The notes under the pieces are model-generated. The model was given only the letters and a program-made list of their open reading frames with translations, ran no database searches and was not told the DNA's origin. Shown here in pieces: positions 43,221-52,929 of a DNA stretch of 64,000 bases (position 1 is the first letter of the stretch; each line of letters starts with the position of its first letter). Source of the DNA: Symbiodinium microadriaticum (Eukaryota; Sar; Dinophyceae; Suessiales; Symbiodiniaceae); the NCBI GenBank assembly GCA_001939145.1, contig LSRX01000697.1, positions 129,712 through 193,711 on the forward strand, written 5' to 3'. The position numbers were made by a program, and so were the translations under genes.

Positions 43221-43383
43221 GGCCCCAAGCCTTAAAGCAACTACTGTAATTGAGGATCCGTTAGGACTTAGGGCATCTATGACTTCTCCATGAAGGGGTA
43301 CTATAAGGACTGCCGTCAGGATCTAGGGGTGCTACAAGAGTTCTGCAAGGATTGCTGTGAGGGTTCGCAAGACTCTTATGTCA

Positions 43384-43580
43384 TCTCCGCAACTTCTGAG
43401 AGTCGCTAGGCGGTATCGGATGCAGATGTCTGCGTATCAAGACATGGATTCTGCTGAGCTGCTCACTTCCATCTGCTGTGAGCACCTGAAGCTTGGCTTC
43501 TTTAGAAATATGGGAGTTCGACAAAGATGGCTCGCTTGCATAACACGATCCTGCCATCACAGACCAACCAAAAGCCCCCC
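43384..43580 (+). CDS. exon, unknown
   Basis: The reading RVARRYRMQMSAYQDMDSAE then LLTSICCEHLKLGFFRNMG is coherent on plus and could belong to the preceding gene. Confidence 0.4.
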
Positions 43581-44420
43581 GCCCCCGCCTCACCGGGAAA
43601 TGATCACTAAACTACAACCAGAAGCCCTATACTGCAGAAACGTGGACCCTCCTGCGACTGAGCAATAAGTTCCATCAAAAGGTCGCTACTACCACTATAC
43701 GACGTTCATTTCGTTAGGTTCAGCTTTTGTTTGGGCTGTGGAAGGGCTTTATGGGGCCTTTTAAAAGGTTGGTTCTGTGGGGTTCTGTAGGTTTTCATGA
43801 GGGTTGCGAGGGGTTGTCCGACTGTAGCGGGCTTACGGCTTGAGGTGTCCTTTGAGAGGTTTGGGGTTAGAGTTTAGCTTCAGGGCTGGGGCAGAGCTCT
43901 TGGGTTCAGGACTGCGACTGTTTCTGTTAGGAGGCTTGTGTCCAATCGAAGTCTAATTGTAAACGCTTGGCGTCGTCCACCTCGGCCAGGCTGCAAGTGA
44001 ACAAGGGTGGGAAGCAGAGAAGCGCAGGGGGGAGCCTGGGGGCCGAAACGCAATTGCAGGTGAGACCGCTCACAGACGACAGCGCGAATCCATTGGAGGA
44101 CACGAAACTTCACCACCTAGCCTTGGAGCCAAGGAATGGGTCCGGAGGAAGGAGGGGGCGGGGTCGGCGAGGGAAACAGCGGATCCTTGTGGGGAGGGCC
44201 GAGTCGAATTTAAAGGGCTGAGCTGAAGTTTCAGAGATACGGCAGTTTCAGGGCTGCTCATAGTGACTTAGTGGAGACCCCATATGACGTTAGTGCCCCT
44301 CAGGGGTATGATAATGAGGACGATGAACGTGAAGAAAAAGACACGATCATGATGTCGTCCTCCTGTCTTGCTATGTTGATGAAGAGGATCTCCGGAGCAG
44401 CAAGGAGAGCGATTTCTGAC
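43581..44420. other. mostly non-coding; one weak exon
   Basis: A plus reading at 43967-44160 (ARLQVNKGGKQRSAGGSLGA, LEDTKLHHLALEPRNGSG) is possible. Otherwise G-rich, T-rich DNA at 43730-43930 contains scattered GGGGTT words and no repeat unit. Confidence 0.35.
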
Positions 44421-44940
44421 ACATAAATCGGACCTGCAATTGGATTGGGCTTCCTTTCTGAGGTTCCCTTTCCGGATACCGAAGCTGTACTTTGCCGACA
44501 TCAATCGGGAAACCACGAACTACGCCTGGTCCTCACACGTCCAGTCAGGTCGGATCGGGATTGTCCTCGCTCCAACTGCCTGCCGCGTGAGGTCCTGATT
44601 GTGGAGCGCATTCCCTTCGGGAGACGTGGGAAGGTGCTGTGATAGTGAATCCTGGTGTCCGTGGTTTGCGGTTCGTGTTGCTCTGCATGTCGCCCTGACG
44701 AGGTGGTGAAAGGAAAGGTGACGGAGAAGATCGAGCGAAAACCTTTCGAGATTTTGCCTGTGTGTGGCAAATACCAGGAGCGCCGACCTAGCACACATGC
44801 AGTTACTCGTTCTCGGCACGCCACTTTGCTCTGGCGAAGGGTTCCAGCCTTCGCAGGAAGTCTAAAGCAAACAGCTGCTGTGTTCTCCTATCATCGGCTA
44901 GGTTGGTCTGGGATGGGCGGGTCACACTACTGCATGTGAT
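44421..44940 (+). CDS. Cys-rich protein exons, unknown
   Basis: Three stretches in different frames read well: 44430-44510 (DLQLDWASFLRFPFRIPKLY), 44508-44641 (NHELRLVLTRPVRSDRDCPR then REVLIVERIPFGRRGKVL, stop) and 44655-44810 (VVCGSCCSACRPDEVVKGKV then TEKIERKPFEILPVCGKYQE). The C-x2-CC-x2-C cluster suggests metal binding. No splice sites between them were verified, so this may also be a frame-broken relic. Confidence 0.4.
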
Positions 44941-44977
44941 CTGCAGCCTGTTCAGGATGTGTTGAATGTGAGATCTT

Positions 44978-44999
44978 CCCGTGGCCATTTTGGGTCGAG
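44978..44999 (+). other. relict dinoflagellate spliced leader
   Basis: These 22 bases match the conserved dinoflagellate spliced-leader sequence at 18 of 22 positions, including the unbroken GCCATTTTGG core and a final GAG where the leader has AAG. They lie 22 bp before the first ATG of an intronless gene. In dinoflagellates the leader is added by trans-splicing, so finding it in genomic DNA before a gene points to reverse transcription and reinsertion of a processed mRNA. Confidence 0.6.
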
Positions 45000-45026
45000 C
45001 GAGCTCTAGAGCGAGGGATCTATGCA

Positions 45027-45452
45027 ATGGCTGGTTGGGTTTCAGACGGCTGGGAGACCCAAGCTCAGGGTCATGGCCGCGATGACCAAGCCTGTCGCCG
45101 TGATCGCGGCCAGGGCGGTGGATATGGAGGTGGATACGGTGGCAGTCGCCGTCGCAACGACGATCGTCGCTGTGGAGGGGGTGGTCAATTCTCACCAAGA
45201 GCGGCTCACAACCCCTACGAAGTTTGCCTCCCTCACGTCCTGGAGTCGATCGCCAAGTGCGAGGACAACGATCGGAAGACATCCATCATCATGGTGGATA
45301 CCAGAGACGACGCATTGTCGCGCATTTTCAGCCCTGGCTGCGAATCCAGCCGATTGGCCGTCTCGAGATCATCTTGGGCAAACGGTGATGTGCTCTTGGC
45401 CGGCTGCGTTCGCATAAAAAGTCTGTGGGCCTGGGAGATGCTCAGGTCTTGA
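45027..45452 (+). CDS. intronless RGG-box protein, probable retrocopy
   Basis: ATG 45027 gives 141 residues without interruption. The N-terminal part is rich in Arg and Gly (RDRGQGGGYGGGYGGSRRR), the composition of RGG boxes that bind RNA. The rest (YEVCLPHVLESIAKCEDND, then TSIIMVDTRDDALSRIF and DVLLAGCVRIKSLWAWEML) is soluble and unrecognised. An alternative ATG at 45022 opens a 131-residue frame of poorer composition. One uninterrupted exon of this size is exceptional in this window and, with the leader relic just upstream, fits a retroposed mRNA. No poly(A) tract is visible 3', but dinoflagellate relics often lack one. Confidence 0.6.
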   Translation: MAGWVSDGWETQAQGHGRDDQACRRDRGQGGGYGGGYGGSRRRNDDRRCGGGGQFSPRAAHNPYEVCLPHVLESIAKCEDNDRKTSIIMVDTRDDALSRIFSPGCESSRLAVSRSSWANGDVLLAGCVRIKSLWAWEMLRS

Positions 45453-45840
45453 GGGTCGGCAAGACTCGTTCGAGACGTCGGCGGTTGATCCCGTGAAGAT
45501 TGCACCGACTGTTCGATCGAGCATTTCACTGCTGACTACTTCGCTCGGAGGTGTCTTTGGTTGGGGTCGCGGGCCAGGTCGGGACTCTCATTCTCGTTCG
45601 CTTGTGTGATGCTCGATGTGCCGCGCGACCCCATGCCAGAGTGGTCTAAAAATATATCCCTTGCCACTCTGTGCTCTAGGCTGCTGATCAGAGTGATTTC
45701 TCTCGTACATGCAGGTAGTGTGCAGTTTATTTTTTCTTGATTTCCGGCGGTCTCGTATGTAACCGTATGAAGCTGGCTTTTCCATCCCAGCATGCACCAA
45801 CTAACTGTTGGTTTTCAATCGACTGAGTTCTCAGCATGTA
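45453..45840. other. no clear gene
   Basis: Short minus frames exist but no splice-bounded exon was found on either strand. Confidence 0.35.
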
Positions 45841-46638
45841 TCAGCATGTGGCATGATACTGCTGCATAAAACGCCTGCTGAACGAACTGCTGGACAGCAG
45901 GACTATTTGCTGGAGGATGCTCCCAGCATCTATTTTGCGCTTTTCCGCTCGGCACCCAGATATCAGCATTTCAGAGCAGTCGACCGAGACTAGACAATCA
46001 GCGCGATGCTAGGATAGGCGAGTCTCCCAAAAATTGACCGACGCTCCCCAAAATCCGTGAACGCAACATTTCAAGCCCGAGAAAACCTTCTCGGATGGGA
46101 TGCCTTCGTGGAAAACATTCCGCAACAAAAAACCGAAAAAAAACTTCCCGAAGCCCTACAGGTGAGATGGCTCATTTGGCAGCTTGGGACCATCAAGGCC
46201 GCTACGATGCGTTTTTGGGGCCGATGCAAAAATACACGGAGCAGGAGCCACTTCAGCGGTTTGTCTGCCTTCCTGCATATGATAGTTGAATGAAGAGGAA
46301 AGACGTAGTTCATGTGGATGGTGTTGCGGCAGTTGCGATCCCTGCATATCTAGAATGATTGTACGAGTCGCGGAGCCTTTTGATGGTTCGACCAATGGCT
46401 CTGGAAATGTATTTTTTGTGCAGGGTGTCAGATTCCAGTGTCCTGAGAGGAGTACTTGGACCAGGTGATTCGAGTTCGAAAACCGCAGAAAGAGAGGAAG
46501 ATGGAGGTGCTGAAAGGTGGCTGTGGGAAACTTGGACACACTGTCGCAGCGATGAGGCAGAAACGTTATTTGCCCGTATGAGAAACCGGCTAGCAGAGTA
46601 TGTTCTGCTGTCGGTCATTGATACGGGGGTTTGATTGC
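45841..46638 (+). CDS. plus-strand exon chain, unknown
   Basis: Candidates: 45853-45993 (LHKTPAERTAGQQDYLLEDA then PSIYFALFRSAPRYQHFRAV), about 46063-46161 (QARENLLGWDAFVENIPQQK, donor GTGAGA), 46162-46258 (EMAHLAAWDHQGRYDAFLGP then MQKYTEQEPLQR), 46354-46461 (VRVAEPFDGSTNGSGNVFFV) and about 46468-46575 (KPQKERKMEVLKGGCGKLGH then TVAAMRQKRYLPV, stop). The boundary at 46161/46162 cannot be both donor and acceptor, so one of the two flanking exons is wrong or alternative. No family is recognised. Confidence 0.4.
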
Positions 46639-46652
46639 CTGAGGTCAGTCCA

Positions 46653-47215
46653 TGATCGAGAAAGGAATCGACTTTGCGCTCAACGTTGCTTCGCAAATTT
46701 TTACGGCCTCAGGCGAACGGATGCGGCCAACAGCTTTGACAGTCTTCCTTGCCAGTGCAAAGATATTTCGTGAAGCACAGCATCGGGACAGTCTGCACGG
46801 CGACACTGTTGGATGATGTGCAGCGGATAGGCACGCCAATATGGCCTTGCGATGTTTGACTGCAAGCATGTTACAGGCCGAGACAAGGCAAAGCTGGAGA
46901 AAATGAAAAAGGTTCCTCGCCAGTGGGTCGCAAACTTTTTTTGACCACATTGGCAGTTGTAGATCTTGCAGCAGGCATCTCTCAAATCCAGCAAATAGCG
47001 GAACGCATGAGCTAAGGAGATCGTGGAGATAGCGCCGTACTTCGATGACATCAGGTACGCCTGGCATTGGATTCGGCATTGTCCAATAATTATGCAGGAT
47101 TCAGGTTCAAACGGACCCACAAACTTTACATGCCGCCTCAGCGGTCAAGAAGGGCAGCCAACATGCAGCTCACACCCGCGGCCGGCTGTAGCAGAATGCC
47201 ATGAAGTTTCTGTTA
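46653..47215 (+). CDS. plus-strand exon chain, unknown
   Basis: Exons: 46653-46817, opening with ATG (MIEKGIDFALNVASQIFTAS then LTVFLASAKIFREAQHRDS); about 46853-46945 (VTGRDKAKLEKMKKVPRQWV); about 46965-47011 (VDLAAGISQIQQIAERM); 47017-47053 (EIVEIAPYFDDIR, donor GTACGC); and about 47104-47206 (FKRTHKLYMPPQRSRRAANM). Minus frames of 139 and 144 residues cover the same DNA, but the plus readings are more regular and have better splice sites. No family is recognised. Confidence 0.45.
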
Positions 47216-47514
47216 GACTACATTGATCGTCGTGGTGACGTCTTAGGAGTCTTGTGACGAGCCTCTATAGTGCAAGCTGGAAGGTCATACATGAACAACT
47301 CCAGCGACTGGACGGCGGCCATGCACATGAACCTCCAAGCGGACAATGCAGCTACGTAGAATTCATGGGAATCAATGCAAGGTTTGTGTTCGCGTGACTC
47401 TATGTAGCCACGCTGGCAAGCTTGGAGAATGCGGTTGTGACAGACTGACATCGATAGTCTGGCTATTTGGCCGCTCACCCCGCCGAAAGCCCCAACACTG
47501 CAAGACTGGTACAA

Positions 47515-47702
47515 GTAGCAACAACAACCGACAACACCCTGCCCTGCCCTCCCCTCCCCGCATGCACCTGCAGACCCAGCCACCACTACCACCACCCACC
47601 ACTACAACCACCAGCAGCACCAGCAGCACCAGCAGCACCAGCGCCACCACCAACAACACCAGCAGCCGCAGCAGCAGCTGCAGCAGCACCAACCACGCTT
47701 TC
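47515..47702. repeat. CAC/CAG/CCA-rich microsatellite
   Basis: Trinucleotides of CAC, CCA and CAGCAC type run with few interruptions. It gives Pro/Thr/Ser or Val/Leu-rich frames on the two strands, both artefacts. Confidence 0.85.
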
Positions 47703-47786
47703 ATACACCCAGCCATGAGACCGAATCTTTATGCGGCATTATTTGGGCAGGTCTTAGGGAGTCGACATGCTTGCGAGCCTTTGCAG

Positions 47787-49137
47787 GCTTGGTTCTGGCA
47801 TGATGAGATGGGCGATCTAGATATTGGAGTTTTTGATTGGTGTGGCTTCCAGCGTGCTCCGTTCGTCATGCCACTTAGCAAATCAGCAATGCCAATGTTT
47901 CATACAAAGTCGGTGGGCGGCTTCGGTTCATTTGCGACGGCAATGCTTGTCTTCACTCGTCTCAGCCTTGAGCAACGCACAGCTTGGCCAGCATTGGCGA
48001 GCTCAGGAATTTCATGGGATGTCTGAGTGGAGCCGAAGCGGACATGCTCGATGCCCACGAGGAGGGTTTGATGAAGATATTCTGTGGGCATCTCAGGAGA
48101 TAGGTCCACAGCTGCTGTACACCTAGCTTCAGATCCTCCTTGCATGATATGCCCAGTTCAGGGCCCTGCTGAACTGGCTGTGGCCATGCATCTGGTGCCA
48201 TGTCTCGTAATGCTCTTTATCCTTACTCCTACCAATACTTCTTCACACCTAAATGTGTCGAAACTGCCCATATGGATGCTTCCGGGCAGCATGGTCAACT
48301 CTACAATGCACGAGTGGGCAGTTGCTTGGGCCCTTGTCGGGTGTCTCGATGTTTTCGGCTGTTTGCATCATTTTTCCGGGGGGGGGGGTGTGATCACGAT
48401 ACTCTACTGGGGTGGAGCCGATGCAACCCCGAGTGCACCACAAATCAGCATCAGCTTAAGCAGAAGCTTGGAAGACTAGAACACCATGCCAAACAGCTCA
48501 CGCTGAACTCCTGACAAAGCGCAGCCTCTTCCCCAACCGAATCCAAGTGCCACCTCCGCCCGGAAGGGGCGAGTGCTCAAAATTCTGCCTTGACTGTTTG
48601 TTTTCTTTGCCTGAGCCTAGCAAGGTGAGGAGTATGAGAGGTACGGTGGTCCACATTTGGAGCCTTCCGAGATGCTCCTGAAGTACCACTTGCAGTGGCC
48701 TTCCTTCGCCATGGATGCTTGCCAATGGGTGGAGAGAGACATCTACGTCCAGTGCCCTCGGGAGGAGACGCGCAGCATGTACGTTATTCTTGCAGCGATA
48801 GCCGTGCTATGAACATTTAAGTTGAGCTTCAGCTGCCCTTTTCGTCGCCATGCAGGCGCTAGTGAATCATGTCTGGCGACTTGAGCGCGCGCACCTACTG
48901 CACCACATTGCAGAGCACCGTGTAGCCCTGCCTCTTTAGATGCAGTCGATTTTCGGCAGGAGTGGAGCACCATAAAGTCGATGCTCGATGACAAGTTCGT
49001 TGATCGCTGGAATGTCAGATGTCGCGGAACTACTTTGGTGAATGCTTTCGAGTTTTGGCACCGAAGAAATTTTAGCAAGATCTTCAACGATTGGATCTCC
49101 GGGCCTGGCAAAGAATACAGGTCTGTCTACAGCGCCT
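47787..49137 (+). CDS. phosphotransferase-like protein of a dinoflagellate family, C-terminal part
   Basis: Exons: 47787-47869 (LDIGVFDWCGFQRAPFVM, GC donor); 48007 to about 48083 (NFMGCLSGAEADMLDAHEEG); 48663-48782 (EMLLKYHLQWPSFAMDACQW then VERDIYVQCPREE, donor GTTATT); 48856 to about 48919 (LVNHVWRLERAHLLHHIAEH); and 48940-49137 (DFRQEWSTIKSMLDDKFVDR, FEFWHRRNFSKIFNDWISGP, stop). I recall this order (LLDWCGF-RAPF, LGCLSGA-DMLDAHEEG, QWVERD, WHRRN--NDWISGPG) from predicted Symbiodinium proteins. The I-G-x-x-DW-G motif resembles the second metal-binding motif of aminoglycoside and choline-type kinases, which is the basis for the tentative call. An N-terminal half carrying the nucleotide-binding loop and HGD motif was not found. 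Confidence 0.6.
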
Positions 49138-49190
49138 AGCCACTTAGCTGTCGCGTTTTCCTACTAAGCATTGGCTGGCGGCTGGAGAAA

Positions 49191-50081
49191 ATGTTTGTTG
49201 TGCTACCGGCCTCCGGCCTTTCTGATAGCCGTAATTTACGGTCAACCGCGTTCGATTCGCGTGCGGCAGGCCTTGCAAGCAATATCCACTCAGGAGATGT
49301 GTGGCTTGGGTCTTGCCAAATTCTTGTTGACTTGGCTCAGCTGACGGTTATTCTGAGACATGTACCCAGTTCTCACGCATGATAGCATGTTCAATGGTAT
49401 CCTTTTACCTTAATGCTAGAGCCACGACATTCTGGTTTCTGAATTGGCTAGCACTTCAACAGCTCGTGTGTAATTACATCTAATTGGGCCCAGAAGCTCA
49501 CGGCCGATGGGCCAATGGGAAATGAGCCGCTTGCCTTTGCAGACAGACAGCTGACTGTCGGAACAATTCGCAGGGTTCGCAGCTTCATGCAGTCGACCAT
49601 GAAGTCGTTTGATGTCAGAAGCCGCGTTTTACAGGCATCAAGCAGCTGCTGGGGGAGACTGCCCGAGGTGCAAATGCTGCAAGAAGGAGGACGATTCGCC
49701 AAGGAACGAGGTCACGCTGTTGCAGGACCCACAGCCGCAATAGAGCCACCCTGGGGACATGTCGGTTCCCAACATGTGACGACAAGACGTGACGTCTCGG
49801 TCTTAGGCACCCGGGACCTCAGTGTTGCCTTGGTATGCCGGACATGCCCAGGCAGAGGACCGAAGATTTGTAGGTTGCTCGGATTCTTCCCATGTGTTCC
49901 TTGTGCCTGAAATGTTTGCATGTTTGGCTTTGGTTGATCATGACAGGAGATGTCAGAGAAGGACTACAACCAGAAGCTCCTCAAAGTCACCTTAAGAGTG
50001 CAGCGCCACTGGCGCGTCGTCACTGCGAGGAAGGTCTTCGCGAACAAGGCTGTCTTCTCGGGAAAAGACAGCCTGGCATAG
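49191..50081 (+). CDS. zinc-cluster and IQ-motif exons, unknown
   Basis: Exon 49657-49743 reads DCPRCKCCKKEDDSPRNEVT then LLQDPQPQ and stop; the C-x2-C-x-CC cluster suggests metal binding. Exon 49947-50081 starts after ACAG|G and reads EMSEKDYNQKLLKVTLRVQR then HWRVVTARKVFANKAVFSGK, stop. VQRHWRVVTARK resembles a calmodulin-binding IQ motif (hydrophobic-Q-x3-R-x4-K/R). A 63-residue frame at 49191-49382 may be a first exon. Whether the two stops mark two genes, or donors precede them, is open. Confidence 0.45.
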
Positions 50082-50295
50082 TGAAACGAGACGTAGCTGG
50101 GATGCAAAGCCAACCACTGGGGGCCTGTTTGGGAGGCAGCTGCCTCGTATACCGGCAGTACCGCCGACAAGCAGACCTTCTTGCTCCACTGGCAGGCAGC
50201 TGAAGACGTTTTGTGTCCGTTCAACCCAGCAGCGAGTTTGCTGGTCCTCTGATCTCCACACTTGATAGCTAGTACTAGCTGCCACATTCAGCTGA

Positions 50296-50594
50296 ATCTG
50301 TGTATCTACTGCTGCAGCTGGATGAGGCGAAGTATATCATCGCGAATAACCTTCCGGCTAATGATGCCCACTGGGATTCCGACGATCCCGCGTGGATTGG
50401 GAAAGCTTCCATGTCGAAGCGCCATCGATTTCTTATTCGGCGGAACCTGCATTGGCGGTGGTTTAATGCACTCGTTTTTGGCGACTTGTCCAGCACTTTG
50501 CTTTGGGTACTGGGTGGGTCAATCCAAGCATCCAAGCGATGCCGCTGCTCAACTCCAGCGGTTCCACAGCACACGGAACGAGAGCATGAACTGA
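50296..50594 (+). CDS. small membrane-protein exons, unknown
   Basis: A first exon (from about 50297 to 50460) reads YLLLQLDEAKYIIANNLPAN, DAHWDSDDPAWIGKASMSKR and FLIRRNLHWR. A shift into another frame then gives FGGTCIGGGLMHSFLATCPA, LCFGYWVGQSKHPSDAAAQL and ends RFHSTRNESMN at TGA 50594. The hydrophobic C-terminal stretch could be one membrane helix. Both readings are open across the junction, so the exact exon switch is not fixed. Confidence 0.45.
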
Positions 50595-50746
50595 GGCATG
50601 ATGGATGAGCAAGAACGAGTTTTTCCGATGAGCACGTGTGCTCAAGACGCGCTTTCGGAGATCAGAATGATGAAGGCGAACCCTAGCCGGATTCACACGG
50701 CCATGTTCTCGTAGCTCCCAACTCATGAGCACGCGCAGATCAACGC

Positions 50747-51184
50747 ATGAGGTGGAGGTTTGTTGACCTGGGCGTGTTGAAGGGCGACTGCATAAAGACT
50801 TGTGCTCACACTTCGGCAGTAGCTACAGTTCATTGCATGAATGGACGACTCCAGTTCTGCTGTCCGGAACATGCACAGCAAGAACAGGACTACTTCGCTG
50901 TTCGAGCCAATTCATGGAGTGTTGCTAATGTGCAGGAAGCCGCGCTCACTTGGGTGAATGGTGCTCGCGAGAGTGAGGGCTGGTCTCACAACGTGGGATT
51001 GTTCTTTCATGTCTACGGCCACAACAGCTCCTTGCCTCCAAACTGTTTTGCCATCGTTGCTGTGCGGTTTTCCGTAGCTTTCATGCAGCGGGTTGGCGAG
51101 GTGTCAATTCCCTGCATCTGCATGTGGTCGATCTGGACTTCACTGGACCCAGCTTTGAGAGTCAGCAGCGGCGTGGCTGCATAA
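50747..51184 (+). CDS. 146-codon open frame, probable exons
   Basis: The frame opens MRWRFVDLGVLKGDC, and the best part is 50900-51105 (VQEAALTWVNGARESEGWSH then NVGLFFHVYGHNSSLPPNCF). The first half contains a small Cys cluster (CMNGRLQFCCPEH). It may be a single exon or two exons with an open intron. Function unknown. Confidence 0.45.
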   Translation: MRWRFVDLGVLKGDCIKTCAHTSAVATVHCMNGRLQFCCPEHAQQEQDYFAVRANSWSVANVQEAALTWVNGARESEGWSHNVGLFFHVYGHNSSLPPNCFAIVAVRFSVAFMQRVGEVSIPCICMWSIWTSLDPALRVSSGVAA

Positions 51185-51309
51185 CTGATGCTTCCTGGGC
51201 AACTAGGATCGGCAACGCATGCCTCAAGTATCACAAAGGTAGCACATGCCTTGCACATGCACGCAATCAACTCTAGGACTCTAGGTTGACCATGCTCAGA
51301 TGACCAGCA

Positions 51310-51668
51310 GTGGCACGCATTTTGCCTCATGCTGGGCCTCAACTCACGACAGTCTTGTGGCAGATTGTGCAGTCTGAGCCAAGGTTCAAGAATCTGCCAA
51401 TCGATGCCGTTCTCCAGGTACTGTCGCAGGTCACGTGTTGCAGTTGTCGGATGCATGGGTCCACAAGAGTCCAAAGCCTAGCTTTGCGGAACCAAGTCGA
51501 TGCAGATTTGCGGACAGCCCATGGAACGAAATTGGGCCTCGTTGGCCGTCACCACCTTGTAAGAGCTTTGTTTGTCCTTCTGAACCTGTGCATGGTTCTC
51601 CCTTTATCGAGCTGTTGCGCTGGGAAGCCTCAAGTGGAACCCTGTCGGATGTTGTGCATGGGAACTGA
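51310..51668 (+). CDS. plus-strand exons, unknown
   Basis: Exon from about 51330 to 51416 reads QLTTVLWQIVQSEPRFKNLP then IDAVLQ with donor GTACTG. Exon 51444 to 51668 (or to donor GTAAGA near 51558) reads LSDAWVHKSPKPSFAEPSRC, NEIGPRWPSP, then EPVHGSPFIELLRWEASSG and stop. Both have G/C-ending codons. No family is recognised. Confidence 0.45.
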
Positions 51669-51976
51669 CCCCGGTCTCTCGTGTCTCAAGATCTCTGCCG
51701 CCTCGTTGATGTTGGAATTCAGACTTTCATCACAAGCCGGTTACATCGAGAAGCACAACTCGCCAGATATGCGTGGTATTTGTCATTTTTGCTATGTGCA
51801 GTTGCTTTGCCTCTCGAGCTTGATCCGCCTTAACGTGCAGCCAACAACCCCAGACTTTCAGGCTAGACTCGGCTAGACCAATTGTTGCAATGTCTTCGCA
51901 AAGCACGAGCATCACTGGGCAAGCACCCTTGACAAAAATGGTGTGGGTCTGACCCAAGAGACAAGCCAAGCCTCTT

Positions 51977-52162
51977 TTGTTGCGAGGCCGAGCGGACAGT
52001 TTGGCTGATGCAACTAAGGAAGCTTCTCAGGTAGGGCAGCCGTCCATGTATTGGTTTAAGACTTTAAGATGCGAAAAAACTGCCCTGGCCTTGCGTCAGC
52101 CCGTGCAACGAAACTTGTTGGGCAACGTCCGATGTTGCAAAACGCCTTTCATGTGCGTGTGA
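51977..52162 (+). CDS. exon, unknown
   Basis: Reads RGRADSLADATKEASQVGQP then SMYWFKTLRCEKTALALRQP and VQRNLLGNVRCCKTPF to a stop. Coherent, but without a recognised domain or confirmed splice sites. Confidence 0.35.
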   Translation: MLRGRADSLADATKEASQVGQPSMYWFKTLRCEKTALALRQPVQRNLLGNVRCCKTPFMCV

Positions 52163-52306
52163 GCGTGTGTCTGTCTTTGCAGGATGTGTCGGGCACAAGC
52201 ATGTCTAGCACCTTAGCGTAATGATACGCTGCCTGGCATGGCTTTTGTATTCGCTTATAAATTATAGCGGTACTTGCAGGAGTGGCAGGAAGGTGGACCC
52301 CCTAAT

Positions 52307-52660
52307 TTAGAGACTGCCGGTGATGTCTCCAAAGCCCATATAACACAACTGTATGACACTGACAATATGTTGAAGACTTCGTTGTAAATTTGTCATAAGA
52401 ACTGACATAGAACCTTTGTAGATACCCTTTTCAAGACTTTCGTGGATCTCTTTCGAGGACTCCCAAAGATTCCTTTTGGACACTACGTCTTGCGCTTGAG
52501 AGGAAGTTGCGGGGACATCCGACCGCTGCGAGACCAGCTCAATGAGCTCTTTGCCGGCAATCGACGCGACTTTGCAGCAACTTCGGTGTTGCTTTCCACA
52601 ATATGGTGTATAGTTCATATAGTGTTGGTCAGTATTTAGCAAATTTAGCATTTTGTCCAC
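52307..52660 (-). CDS. 117-codon open frame, minus strand
   Basis: A continuous minus-strand frame reads VASIAGKELIELVSQRSDVP, ATSSQAQDVVSKRNLWESSK and EIHESLEKGIYKGSMSVLMT onward. The amino-acid content is natural, but codon third positions are not G/C-rich, unlike other genes here. The plus strand (52442-52639) also reads plausibly (FRGLPKIPFGHYVLRLRGSC), so the strand is undecided. Confidence 0.35.
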   Translation of the reverse strand: MDKMLNLLNTDQHYMNYTPYCGKQHRSCCKVASIAGKELIELVSQRSDVPATSSQAQDVVSKRNLWESSKEIHESLEKGIYKGSMSVLMTNLQRSLQHIVSVIQLCYMGFGDITGSL

Positions 52661-52721
52661 CAGATAGCTTTAGCTAGTAGGGGTTCTAGATAAATAAGGA
52701 ACCCACTGTGTCCACGGCGCA

Positions 52722-52905
52722 GGGGGTGCAGCGGCGTGCAGTCGGCATGCAGGTGGCATGCAGGTGAGGTGCACAGTGTCCGACCCTGCAGCAGCGTGCA
52801 GGCATGCGGGCGGCATGCAGGTGCTGAGGCGCGCCATGCGGCATGCAGGTGGCATGGTGGTGAGGCACAGCCGGGCGCAGGGGTCCACAACACGCTCCGG
52901 GACCC
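52722..52905. repeat. short tandem repeat with core GGCATGCAGGTG
   Basis: The 12-bp word and variants (GTGCAGGCATGCGG and others) occur about nine times. A related patch recurs at 53372-53465. Confidence 0.8.
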
Positions 52906-52929
52906 AACAATGCAAAATCAGCTAAATGT

